Positions 1 to 8,283 of a DNA stretch of 64,000 nt are shown one piece after another. This DNA comes from Spirosoma validum (lineage in GTDB: Bacteria > Bacteroidota > Bacteroidia > Cytophagales > Spirosomataceae). Made by a program: the position numbers and the translations under genes. The stretch is from contig NZ_JACXAA010000003.1 of assembly GCF_014699035.1 (NCBI RefSeq), forward strand, positions 496,001 to 560,000. The letters run 5' to 3'. The notes below the pieces were generated by a model. That model searched no databases, was not told the DNA's origin, and was given only the letters and a program-made list of their open reading frames with translations. The first letter of the stretch is position 1; each line of letters begins with the position of its first letter.

Positions 1-426
1 TCCCCTGACTTAATTCCCTTACTCTACGCCCGCCCTACAGGTTTATATGGCCAATCACCTGTTACACTGGTAGTGGATGTGTTGGAACTCAACGGGGTGG
101 CTAGCAGTGGTTTGATAACCCTAAAAATCACTCAGGACAGCAAATTATCTCTAATCATGTCCCCTGGTGAGACGATAATTAACAACCGCTCGGTCAATAA
201 CAATGTTTGGCAATTAAGCGGTCCTACCAACGGCTACTACGTCTTAACAACCAGCCAGCCTATTCCAGCGGGGGATAAACTAAGTGTAGGCTTAACGGGC
301 ACGTTCATACCCGGGAGCAGTTCGGGGGGGCTAACCGTGAGCGGAACACTAATGGGAGGCAGTGGTGGAGAAATGCGGGTCACCAACAATATTGATGCCG
401 ATAAGCTTGACTATTTTCAGCAATAG
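1..426 (+). CDS. C-terminal part of a secreted/surface protein (5' end outside window)
   Basis: The reading frame is open from base 1 to the TAA at 424-426, so the start lies upstream; a GTG at 73 is internal. The visible 141 residues are rich in G, S, T and N with alternating hydrophobic residues, as in an all-beta secreted domain, and end DADKLDYFQQ. From memory, similar C-terminal stretches close very large Ig-like or DUF11-type extracellular proteins of Cytophagales. No T9SS sorting domain is visible. The next gene is convergent, with a hairpin between. Function unknown. Confidence 0.7.
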   Translation, partial: SPDLIPLLYARPTGLYGQSPVTLVVDVLELNGVASSGLITLKITQDSKLSLIMSPGETIINNRSVNNNVWQLSGPTNGYYVLTTSQPIPAGDKLSVGLTGTFIPGSSSGGLTVSGTLMGGSGGEMRVTNNIDADKLDYFQQ

Positions 427-495
427 AAGGGTTAACAGCAATAGGTCATCGCATAATCTTTGGATTGCCTTTTCATATCGTTCCTATAATTTTGA

Positions 496-523
496 TGGTG
501 GCGGATTCTCAAACCCGCCACCA
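496..523. repeat. Palindromic hairpin with CTCA loop (family copy 1)
   Basis: Two 12-nt arms (496-507 and 512-523) pair with one A/C mismatch around the loop CTCA. The stem is TGGTGGCGG with a TT/AA top. It lies between two convergent genes and could end transcription. It shares its loop and top with the copies at 31135, 31996 and 52041 although the outer stem differs. Confidence 0.75.
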
Positions 524-540
524 TTAATTGAAGACAAATA

Positions 541-1101
541 TTATTGAATAATCACTGAATAGTCGACGTTTAGATCGTCCGTTCCGGGCGTTGCGGTGCC
601 GTTTTTGGCGCCCGGTTGGTGACGTAGGCGGACATTCAGTTTTCCCGTAGCGATGGGTCCCGCTTTCAGCGAAAAGGTTAAACCAATCGGATAAGGGCCT
701 GGCGCTGGGTTGGTATCTTTATCGGTAAGCGTTACAGTCAGCAGACTGGTTGCTGAAGGCGTATAAATAAACAAATGTTCGTTGGCCTTCTCACGAATTT
801 CAGCGGTTGCGTCCAGGGTAGGCGTTTGCGTTTTATCATACAGCTGAACCACGCCTGAATACGTTGCATTTGCTTTTAAGTTCAACGTAGCTTTTGTAAA
901 ATCAGGTGCTGTTGCGTTTAGGTTCTCGATGGTCGCTGTCACTACGTCCTGAGCATTTGTTGCGTTGGTAAGCGATAGAATGGCGGTTGTGATGGCTTCA
1001 TTGTCGTCGGTTGGCGCGACGTTCTGTTCATCATTCTTACAGGCACCGGTCAGGAGCGAAACGGCCAGAATAATCCACAGGGCTTTACTTATAGATTGCA
1101 T
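541..1101 (-). CDS. Putative lipoprotein partnered with TonB receptor
   Basis: A 186-residue protein with a lipoprotein signal: K6, a hydrophobic stretch, then the lipobox LTGAC with Cys about residue 21, followed by an acidic linker that suits export to the outer membrane. The remainder is beta-rich, threonine/asparagine-rich, and has no catalytic motif I recognise. It begins 26 nt after the stop of the TonB receptor on the same strand, so the two are probably one transcript under the operator pair near 3621-3697. An accessory or substrate-capturing surface lipoprotein for the receptor is an inference from position. Confidence 0.75.
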   Translation of the reverse strand: MQSISKALWIILAVSLLTGACKNDEQNVAPTDDNEAITTAILSLTNATNAQDVVTATIENLNATAPDFTKATLNLKANATYSGVVQLYDKTQTPTLDATAEIREKANEHLFIYTPSATSLLTVTLTDKDTNPAPGPYPIGLTFSLKAGPIATGKLNVRLRHQPGAKNGTATPGTDDLNVDYSVIIQ

Positions 1102-1127
1102 AACGCAGGTTGTTAAGAGGTGAAAAA

Positions 1128-3581
1128 TTAACTACGGGTAAGAACAGAGAAGGGTACGCGTACTTTCAGACTGATGTTACGTCCCGGTTCATCGGCGAAA
1201 TAGCGGAAGCGGTTTAGGTAATCGCGGTATGCTACGTTGGCTAGATTAGTGCCACTCAGAATCACGCTCATCGATTGACTTCCTAACGGGGCTGTAAAGC
1301 CAAATTCGGCACCCAACAGAAAATAAGCGGATGGGGGCGAAGCAAAATCGCCCGTAAATATGACGTTTCCGTTTTCCTGTCGACTCGTTACAGCGGGTGC
1401 CCGATTTTGGCGCGCTACGTATAAACCACTCACCGAAACGTAGAGGTTTGATAACCCACCCCACCGAGACCAGTCGTAACGAAGGGTATTGTCTGAGCGA
1501 TTAGGCGGAATGAAAACCAGATAATCATGGTCGGTCTGGTTGTAAGCAAATAACAGTGAGTTCTTGGTTGTCAGGGTCAGCTGGTCGGTCAGCTTATACG
1601 TAATCGTTGCATCGATACCCCGGAACGTCGCCTGTACCTGCGCGTAACTGTAGGAGGGAAACGCGCCCCGCTGACGGATAATGGGTACTGAATCAGGCTT
1701 GAGGTAAATATAATTGTGAATGAGGTTGTTATACACGCCGATTTCGCCACTTAGGCGCTTACCTGTGTAGGCTAGTACAAGATTCCCGTTATAAGCCTGT
1801 TCGGGCTGGAGATTTGGATTACCCGTTTCGTAAGCAACGGCGCTTTGGTGTAAACCGTTAGAGTACAAATCCGCTACGTTCGGTGCGCGCCAGGCCGTAC
1901 TGAGGTTAGCCGTTAGGGTTAGGTTAGAGTGGAATTGATAAGCTGCTCCCAGCGAACCGTTGGCATTGGTCCAGTCGTGGGTTGTGTAGTACGTCTGTTT
2001 AGTAGCTTCGTTCAGGAAATACGCCCGCAGCCACCGGTAATCGTAACGCAGACCCCCTTCTACCGTCCAGCGACCAGCCGCATACCGTTCAATGGCGAAC
2101 AAACCCGCTCCGTAGTTGCGGAAGTTAGGAATCAGAAACAGGTATTGCCGCACATTTCCCTGCGTGATGCCATTGAAGCCTGCACTGCCCGACCAGACAC
2201 CACCCCCGCCGTTTTTAATCGAGCTATGTTCCCAAACCAAATCGGCGGTATGGGTAACCAGCTTGAGGTATAACTCCGGGTTAAGCGAACCGCTGAACGA
2301 TACGTAGTCATACTCCCGGCGGGTATTCTGCTGACGGGCAAACGTAGCCGTCAGCGTACCGCCCTGATTCGTGCGCAGGTAAGCGCGTACCTTGAGTAAA
2401 TCGTGTTGAACGTCCTGATAAGGCCGATCGAGTGTGTACGAAAAACCGGGTTTTGACAGGGGTTCTGATCGACTGATGGCGGCATACAAATCGGCTAAGC
2501 TACCGACCTGAGCACCCGTGAACAGCCCGATTTTCGTGTCGAACTGACTATAAAACACTTCGGCTCCCCAGGGCCCATGATCGTAGTGGATGTCTCCCGA
2601 AAAGTTATTCTCGTGGTAACTTGTGTTTTCCAGGAAATAATTGGGCGTTCGGACATAACCCGACCGCTTAACGGTACCTTGTAAGCGCCAGCTTAGGCCC
2701 GGTAGCTTTTTGCCGAACGCGCCTTCCAGCATACCCGACGCAACGCCCATTCGCCCATTCGTAGCGCCCACTACGTTCACTTCGCCGTTGATTCCCGGCT
2801 GTTCCGGCATGGCTTTGGGCTCTACCAGGATAACACCCCCGATCGCATCTGAACCGTAGCGAATGCTGGCCGCTCCTTTGATTACGGTGAGCCGCGATGC
2901 CAGAAACTGATCGACCTGGGGGGCGTGTTCTGTACCCCATTGCTGATCTTCCTGCCGGATACCGTTGTTGAGAATGATGATGCGGTTGCTGTATAAGCCG
3001 TGAATAACGGGCTTCGAAATACTGGGTCCGGATTGAATAGAGTACAGGCCTGTCAACGATTTCAGGCTTTCGCCCAGCGACTGTCCGCGCGTTTGGTCGA
3101 GTGCTGCTCCCGATAAACTGGTTTGGGTTTGAAGCAGTTGCTGCGCTTCCGAACGATGCTCTGTGACAACGACTTCGTTTAACGTAACGTTTTCGGCCAA
3201 TAGCGTCGCCGATGCTATCATCGTATCCGATAAGGGAACATGGATCGTGCGGGCAACCGTCTTGTATCCGATAAATTGATAATCAAGCGTATAGATGCCG
3301 GGGCATAAGCCGGTAATCTGAAAACGACCATTCGCATCCGCAACAGCTCCTTTGGCCAGTTCCCGGATATAAACGGTTGCGCCGGGCAATGGAAGTTTCT
3401 CCGTACGTTGTCGGCTGTCCTGACCCTGAATAAATCCTACCAACGAATCAGTACAAACCGCTATGTTTTGGCTCCATGCTGTACTACTAATAAACAGCAT
3501 TAGCCATAGTCTGACGTATTGTCTAAACCTCTTCAGTTTGCCCGACTGGCTCGGTGGCCTTTGATGCGTTCGTGTTCTCAC
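1128..3581 (-). CDS. TonB-dependent outer membrane receptor, probably for a metal
   Basis: This 817-residue protein has a basic N-terminus and signal peptide (about 25-38, ending AWSQ), a carboxypeptidase-regulatory-like beta domain (about 45-125, with NGRFQITGL), a TonB plug (about 140-260, with SRLTVIKGAASIRYGSDAIG) and a long beta-barrel closing at the C-terminus. It would import a scarce ligand through the outer membrane using TonB energy. The plug wording HGLYSNRIIILNNGIRQ and the operator context remind me of zinc (ZnuD-like) receptors, but the ligand is inference. The chosen start is GTG with AAGGA almost touching it; Met28 is an alternative. A lipoprotein follows in the same transcript. 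Confidence 0.88.
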   Translation of the reverse strand: MRTRTHQRPPSQSGKLKRFRQYVRLWLMLFISSTAWSQNIAVCTDSLVGFIQGQDSRQRTEKLPLPGATVYIRELAKGAVADANGRFQITGLCPGIYTLDYQFIGYKTVARTIHVPLSDTMIASATLLAENVTLNEVVVTEHRSEAQQLLQTQTSLSGAALDQTRGQSLGESLKSLTGLYSIQSGPSISKPVIHGLYSNRIIILNNGIRQEDQQWGTEHAPQVDQFLASRLTVIKGAASIRYGSDAIGGVILVEPKAMPEQPGINGEVNVVGATNGRMGVASGMLEGAFGKKLPGLSWRLQGTVKRSGYVRTPNYFLENTSYHENNFSGDIHYDHGPWGAEVFYSQFDTKIGLFTGAQVGSLADLYAAISRSEPLSKPGFSYTLDRPYQDVQHDLLKVRAYLRTNQGGTLTATFARQQNTRREYDYVSFSGSLNPELYLKLVTHTADLVWEHSSIKNGGGGVWSGSAGFNGITQGNVRQYLFLIPNFRNYGAGLFAIERYAAGRWTVEGGLRYDYRWLRAYFLNEATKQTYYTTHDWTNANGSLGAAYQFHSNLTLTANLSTAWRAPNVADLYSNGLHQSAVAYETGNPNLQPEQAYNGNLVLAYTGKRLSGEIGVYNNLIHNYIYLKPDSVPIIRQRGAFPSYSYAQVQATFRGIDATITYKLTDQLTLTTKNSLLFAYNQTDHDYLVFIPPNRSDNTLRYDWSRWGGLSNLYVSVSGLYVARQNRAPAVTSRQENGNVIFTGDFASPPSAYFLLGAEFGFTAPLGSQSMSVILSGTNLANVAYRDYLNRFRYFADEPGRNISLKVRVPFSVLTRS

Positions 3582-3620
3582 TCCTTACGTATTGTTCACT
3601 GTCGTACAAAACGGATTTTG

Positions 3621-3697
3621 TGCAACGGTGTTGCAAAAGTAAGGGATTGAATGGAACGATTACAAAAAGACGAAATCTTTTTGCAATAATGTTGCAA
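3621..3697 (-). promoter_or_regulatory. Promoter with two palindromic operators for the TonB receptor
   Basis: Read on the minus strand there is a -33 TTTG (3663-3666), a 21-nt spacer and a -7 box TACTTTTG (3634-3641), matching the Bacteroidota consensus TTTG...TAnnTTTG. A palindrome TGCAACGGTGTTGCA (3621-3635) overlaps the downstream edge of the -7 box. A second, TTGCAATAATGTTGCAA (3681-3697), sits just upstream of the -33. Both fit GCAAY-N3-RTTGC. The placement is that of a repressor operator pair; a Fur/Zur-family repressor is the likely reader, by inference from the gene it controls. Confidence 0.65.
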
Positions 3698-3810
3698 GTG
3701 ACTGAATAGGCAAACGAATAACGGAAGAGCGAGATAATTTATGAAGTGAGGTCAGTGGGACCGCCCGTGCAGCTCAAAATCTGACCCGCACGGTTTTAAG
3801 AAACCTTATC

Positions 3811-3833
3811 GTGTCGGGTTCTAAAACCGACAC
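3811..3833. repeat. Degenerate palindromic hairpin (related to the CTCA-loop family)
   Basis: GTGTCGG and CCGACAC pair around a loop that reads GTTCTAAAA. Compared with the copy at 52041 one base is missing from the right arm and the loop has CTAA instead of CTCA. It lies between two genes on the same strand, upstream of the TonB unit promoter. Confidence 0.6.
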
Positions 3834-3878
3834 CACTGGAATAAAGTACCTTATTTTCTGGCATTTTTCCTGCGTGTA

Positions 3879-5420
3879 TCACTCCGCAACGTTGGCAATG
3901 ACGCGCTGGTAGCGGGTTAATTGGGGCGATCCACCGTCGGTTACTTCCAGAACAATATGAATGGTTTTACCAACAGGTGCGTCTTTAGGTATCGTAAAGG
4001 AGGCTTTGGCTTTATCAGCATCCTTTAGGTCTATCTTGCCTTGATACGTACCAGCCTCTTCGTATTGCCACCATTTGTAGGTCACGGCATTGCCATCGGG
4101 ATCGCTCGCTGAACCACTGAGTTGGATTGTCTGCCCTGGTTTGACCGTCAAGTCGAGGGCGTGATTGAGCTTAACAACGGGGGCATGGTTAGCGTTTTTG
4201 TAATCCTTAACGCACCAGTCAGCACGGGCGGCAAAGTCATTTTGTAGTACATTGATCCAGCGCGTTTGTGGGTAAGCTGCATCCTGCTTTTTGGTATAAG
4301 GATCGTAGTCTGTCACGGTTTTACCGTCTTCCCAGCGGTGCGGATTCGTGCGCGATTGCACCATGCGACCACCCCAGCCGCCGTATGAAACGTCTTCTTT
4401 GCTCCGTAAGCCTACGTCGATCAGGTAAAAATAAGCGGGTGAGTCGCCTTCCGAAATGAAATCGTACTGACTTCGGTCGTATTTTTTGGCCTCCGCCATG
4501 TCGCCGTGCGTATGCTCAGGATCACCGGGCAGTTTCTGACCATCGCCCCAGAGGTAATAGGAGGACAGTAACGGACCATGATCGAACTTAATGTTTTTAG
4601 CAAACCACTTCCCCTCCAGATAAGTCTGTAATTCAGCGGGCACAACGCGGGGCCATAAATATGCAAAACTCCAGAACTGATCTGAATTATAAAGCACCCG
4701 AATATCGGGCCAATTTGGCGCTACGTATTTCTGGTACGTAGCGTCCTGATCCAGAACAGCGTAGATAATGGTTTTGGCTGCTACTTTTTTGTAGATCGTT
4801 TTCCAGTTGGGCGTATTCTTATACTGATCTTCAATGGATTTTAAGGCTCTGGCCAGCGTATTGGTTCCTCCCCATATCTGGACATAAACGGGGCTTGGAT
4901 CGTTGTCGAGGAGGATTTTTTTAATGAAGTCAGAACCTTCCGTATCACGGTTCATGTCCCCTTCGAAGTCAATGTTTCCGATACGTATCAAACTCTTCAG
5001 ATGGTCAGGCGTGGGGTATCCTTTGGCATGTTTTATCAAGTTCGGATAAACCTGCGCGTACTTGTCGATGTATAGCTGCATCCAGGTCGTACCAGGCCAG
5101 CGGAGGTCGGTTCGTTCACCATAACGCTTGGCAGTGCTGGGCATTTCAGACGTAAATTTTGTGCCTTTCCCATCGCCTTTGTAATGCCATTGCGAACTGC
5201 TGTAAATCAGACCGACGATATCAAATTCGTTCGCATACAGCAACATTCGGATAAACGTATCGACATCATCAACTTCACCGTCGGTGGTAACGATCGTGCG
5301 GGGTTTGGCTGATTTTAACGATGATGCTTTGGCTTGCCCCTGCGCCCGGCTAAGTACTAATTCACCTAAAAAGGCGTAGAAAAACAACGACAGAACCGCC
5401 GGGAGTAGGTAACGTTTCAT
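3879..5420 (-). CDS. DUF1593 nucleoside-hydrolase-like secreted protein
   Basis: A 513-residue protein with a Sec signal peptide (about 1-28). The segment TIVTTDGEVDDVDTFIRMLL near residue 43 is an Asp-rich, calcium-binding-like motif typical of nucleoside hydrolases and of DUF1593. The C-terminal ~95 residues (from HAPVVKLN) form an Ig-like domain as in the Sde182 cellulose-binding protein group. It is probably a periplasmic or surface hydrolase of plant-derived material; substrate unknown. Length is normal for the family. It stands alone, with the next gene upstream divergent across 240 nt in which I saw no clear promoter box. Confidence 0.85.
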   Translation of the reverse strand: MKRYLLPAVLSLFFYAFLGELVLSRAQGQAKASSLKSAKPRTIVTTDGEVDDVDTFIRMLLYANEFDIVGLIYSSSQWHYKGDGKGTKFTSEMPSTAKRYGERTDLRWPGTTWMQLYIDKYAQVYPNLIKHAKGYPTPDHLKSLIRIGNIDFEGDMNRDTEGSDFIKKILLDNDPSPVYVQIWGGTNTLARALKSIEDQYKNTPNWKTIYKKVAAKTIIYAVLDQDATYQKYVAPNWPDIRVLYNSDQFWSFAYLWPRVVPAELQTYLEGKWFAKNIKFDHGPLLSSYYLWGDGQKLPGDPEHTHGDMAEAKKYDRSQYDFISEGDSPAYFYLIDVGLRSKEDVSYGGWGGRMVQSRTNPHRWEDGKTVTDYDPYTKKQDAAYPQTRWINVLQNDFAARADWCVKDYKNANHAPVVKLNHALDLTVKPGQTIQLSGSASDPDGNAVTYKWWQYEEAGTYQGKIDLKDADKAKASFTIPKDAPVGKTIHIVLEVTDGGSPQLTRYQRVIANVAE

Positions 5421-5660
5421 AGAGTAAAGGTATTATCCGGTTAAAGATAGCAGAAGAAGTGACAGAAGATTAGTCCTGTTTTTTGTTGGTCAAATGAAAA
5501 AGTTAGGTTCCGGTTTATCGGTTGATTGTCAGTTAGTTTAGTGTTTGATCGGTTAATCATTTTCAAATAAAATAAGTCTATTCAGTCGATAAATCGAAAC
5601 CCTGGTTGTACGAGTTAGTTAGAAAAAGAACTTAACGTTATCACGTTTTCAACAGCGTTT

Positions 5661-6818
5661 ATGAAAGCAGCAGTGTTTCACAAAATCGGCGACATACGCC
5701 TGGAGAATACGGAAGATCCCCGTATCGAAGATTCCCGCGACGCGCTGATTCGCGTTACGTCAACGGCCATCTGCGGTTCCGACCTGCACATTTACGATGG
5801 CTTTATTCCACAATTTCAGAACGAGGTACTTGGCCACGAGTTTATGGGCATCGTTGAAGAAGTTGGCTCGGGCGTAACTAACCTGAAAAAAGGCGACCGC
5901 GTTGTGGTACCGTTTACCATTGCCTGTGGCCAGTGTTTTTTCTGCCAGCATAACCTACAGATGCAGTGCGAAAACTCGAACCATGAACACTATGGACCCG
6001 ATGGAGGACTACTCTCGCAAAAAGGAGGAGGACTTTTCGGATATACCAATCTCTACGGCGGCTACAACGGCGGTCAGGCTGAGTACGTGCGGGTTCCATA
6101 CGCCGATTATGGCCTGCGCCAGGTTCCTGAATCGCTGAAAGATGAGCAGGTATTGTTTTTAACCGATATCTTCCCAACTGGCTGGAGTTCCATCGAATGG
6201 GGTGAGCTGAAGGGTGGAGAAACCGTTGCTATTTTTGGCTCAGGACCTGTTGGACTGATGGCCCAGAAATCGGCCTGGTTGCAAGGAGCCGGACGAGTTA
6301 TTGCCATAGATCCATTGGAATATCGACTGGAGCGAGCCCGACGAGTCAACAAGGTGGAAACGATTAATCCGAATGAAGTCGATCCCGTTGAAGCGATTCG
6401 CCAGATGACGGAAGGACGGGGAGCCGATCTCTGTGTCGACGCAGTGGGTATGGAAGCCAATCGGTCGTTTCTGGAAAAAGCCAAAGCCGTTATTAATCTG
6501 GAAAAGGGGACGACTAAAGTCCTGGAGTTATGTTTTCAGGCAGTACGTCGGGGCGGTATTGTTTCCGCAGTTGGGGTATATGGAAGCCCGTCGGACAATT
6601 TCCCAATCGGGCGTATCTTCGATAAAGGCATTACGCTTCGAGCCGGACAGTCGTTCGTGCACAAAAACATTGATCATCTGCTGGACTTAGTCGTTCAGGG
6701 TAAAGTTGTGTTAGACGACATTATCTCGCACATCCTGCCCTTATCGGAAGTTTCCAGGGCGTACGATATGTTCAAAAATAAGGAAGACGATTGCACGAAA
6801 GTTGTGCTGAAACCTTGA
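5661..6818 (+). CDS. Zinc-dependent alcohol dehydrogenase (MDR family)
   Basis: A 385-residue medium-chain dehydrogenase. Seen: catalytic zinc ligands in AICGSDLH and GHEFMG, the structural zinc cluster CGQCFFCQHNLQMQC, and the NAD(P)-binding loop GSGPVGLMAQ followed by an Asp (AIDPLEYR) suggesting NAD. The long insertion after the structural zinc site resembles the glutathione-independent formaldehyde dehydrogenase-like subgroup, so aldehydes or polyols are possible substrates. Cytoplasmic. A palindrome and then an SDR gene follow on the same strand; the pairing suggests linked redox roles, perhaps in stress, but that is inference. Confidence 0.88.
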   Translation: MKAAVFHKIGDIRLENTEDPRIEDSRDALIRVTSTAICGSDLHIYDGFIPQFQNEVLGHEFMGIVEEVGSGVTNLKKGDRVVVPFTIACGQCFFCQHNLQMQCENSNHEHYGPDGGLLSQKGGGLFGYTNLYGGYNGGQAEYVRVPYADYGLRQVPESLKDEQVLFLTDIFPTGWSSIEWGELKGGETVAIFGSGPVGLMAQKSAWLQGAGRVIAIDPLEYRLERARRVNKVETINPNEVDPVEAIRQMTEGRGADLCVDAVGMEANRSFLEKAKAVINLEKGTTKVLELCFQAVRRGGIVSAVGVYGSPSDNFPIGRIFDKGITLRAGQSFVHKNIDHLLDLVVQGKVVLDDIISHILPLSEVSRAYDMFKNKEDDCTKVVLKP

Positions 6819-6825
6819 TTATATG

Positions 6826-6892
6826 AAGGTACCACGGGTTTTAACCCGTTTTCTAAGCCAATCTTTAAACGGGTTAAAACCCGGCGTACCTT
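6826..6892. repeat. Long intergenic inverted repeat
   Basis: Two 26-nt arms (6826-6851 and 6867-6892) pair with two mismatches around a 15-nt loop. Each arm contains the self-complementary core GGGTTTTAACCC. It starts 8 nt after the dehydrogenase stop, so it may act as a terminator or mRNA 3' stabiliser. Confidence 0.75.
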
Positions 6893-6916
6893 AACACTCT
6901 GTTTAAATACTCAACA

Positions 6917-7954
6917 ATGGAAAATCACACTGGAAAAACAGCGCTTATAACCGGCGCAAGCAGCGGAATCGGCCGCGAACTGGCCCGACTGTTCGCGAAA
7001 GATGGCTATAAATTAGTAGTGGTCGGACGTAACGCCGAGATGTTGGGGCAATTGGCTGCCACGCATTGGAATCAATACGGCACTGAAACCACGATCATTC
7101 AAAAAGATCTCGCTGATCCGAATGCTCCGCAGGAAATCTACGACGAAACTCAGTCGAAAGGTATTCAGGTCGACGTACTGGTGAACGACGCTGGTTTTGG
7201 CGAATATGGCCAATTTGCTACCGAAACCGATTTACAGAAAGAACTGAGCGTCGTGCAGGTAAATGCGGTGGCGTTGATGCACCTGACCAAGCTCTTCCTG
7301 AAAGATATGGTCAATCGGAAAGCTGGTAAAATTCTGATGCTGGGCTCCGAAGTGTCGGTTGTGCCAAATCCAATGATGGCCGTCTATGGGGCGACAAAAG
7401 CATTTATCAAATCGTTCTCGGAAGCGATTCGGAATGAATTACAGGGAACAAACGTGACCATTACGGTACTGATGCCCGGAGCAACGAATACCAACTTTTT
7501 CAACGTAGCAGGGGCGGCCCATGTTAAAGGCGCTGATCCGGCAAAAACCGCCAATCCTGCTGATGTCGCTAAGGAAGGATATGAAGCGCTTCTGCAGGGC
7601 AAAGACCACGTAGTGGCGGGGTGGATGAACAAGGCTCGCGTGGTCGCAGCCCACGTATTGCCCGATCCGCTTCTGGCCGCTGTTACGCGAAGCGATATGA
7701 TGCCCAAAGACGAAACTCAGGATAAGCAGAAAGAGCAGCTAACTCAACTGGCCATTGGTGTTGGTGTGGTAGCGGGTATAGTCGCCGGACTTTATCTAAC
7801 GTATCGGCAGGCTAGCCCAATCGATAAAGTAAACTATCGGTACAAAGCAGGTAAAGCCCGAATGTCGGCGAAGCATGCTTTGGATTCTGCCGCTGATTCG
7901 GTTAAAGGGGCTTACAAAAAAGCTAAATCAGTTGTTGAAGACGAACTGGCATAA
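6917..7954 (+). CDS. Short-chain dehydrogenase with C-terminal membrane segment
   Basis: A 345-residue protein. The first ~260 residues are a classical SDR: TGASSGIG cofactor loop (about 13-20), NDAGFG, catalytic Ser in LMLGSEVS, and the YGATK active-site Tyr/Lys. After it, AIGVGVVAGIVAGLYLTY (about 277-294) is a membrane segment, and a charged Ala/Lys-rich tail of ~45 residues follows. Ordinary SDRs end near 250 residues, so the tail is an addition that would anchor the enzyme to the inner membrane. Substrate unknown. Follows the zinc dehydrogenase on the same strand. Confidence 0.87.
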   Translation: MENHTGKTALITGASSGIGRELARLFAKDGYKLVVVGRNAEMLGQLAATHWNQYGTETTIIQKDLADPNAPQEIYDETQSKGIQVDVLVNDAGFGEYGQFATETDLQKELSVVQVNAVALMHLTKLFLKDMVNRKAGKILMLGSEVSVVPNPMMAVYGATKAFIKSFSEAIRNELQGTNVTITVLMPGATNTNFFNVAGAAHVKGADPAKTANPADVAKEGYEALLQGKDHVVAGWMNKARVVAAHVLPDPLLAAVTRSDMMPKDETQDKQKEQLTQLAIGVGVVAGIVAGLYLTYRQASPIDKVNYRYKAGKARMSAKHALDSAADSVKGAYKKAKSVVEDELA

Positions 7955-7981
7955 GTATTAATAAAATACATTAACAAATCG

Positions 7982-8246
7982 AATACGACCCTGCTGGGCA
8001 GGGCTGTTAAGTTCTGATGGTCAACCCTGAAAGAATGTAATCTTTGTAGAAAAAGTAACCGCCAATAGAGCTAGAACCCCGGAGGGGTGACATCATTTCA
8101 CCCCTCCGGGGTTTTGGGACGAGTGACCCTGCTTATTTCTACAATGATTTCATCCCTACGGGATTAGCACTTAACAGCCCTGCCCCGCTGGGTCAACTGT
8201 TAGTATTCTAACTTCTATTAACAGTTGACCCAGTGGGGTCGTATTT
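7982..8246. repeat. Mosaic of nested palindromic elements (intergenic 7955-8283)
   Basis: No gene is visible in these ~330 bases. They hold (a) a perfect 16-bp hairpin, AACCCCGGAGGGGTGA at 8075-8090 with its complement at 8098-8113; (b) a 15-bp hairpin with arms 8188-8202 and 8219-8233; (c) outer arms: AATACGACCC at 7982 is complemented by GGGTCGTATT ending near 8246, and CAGGGCTGTTAAG at 7999-8011 by CTTAACAGCCCTG near 8170-8182; (d) TTGTAGAAA near 8045 and TTTCTACAA near 8136. This looks like several repeated elements inserted into each other between convergent genes. Confidence 0.75.
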
Positions 8247-8283
8247 TAACATGAGTTTGGAGCGAACCAGTCTTATACCTTAT

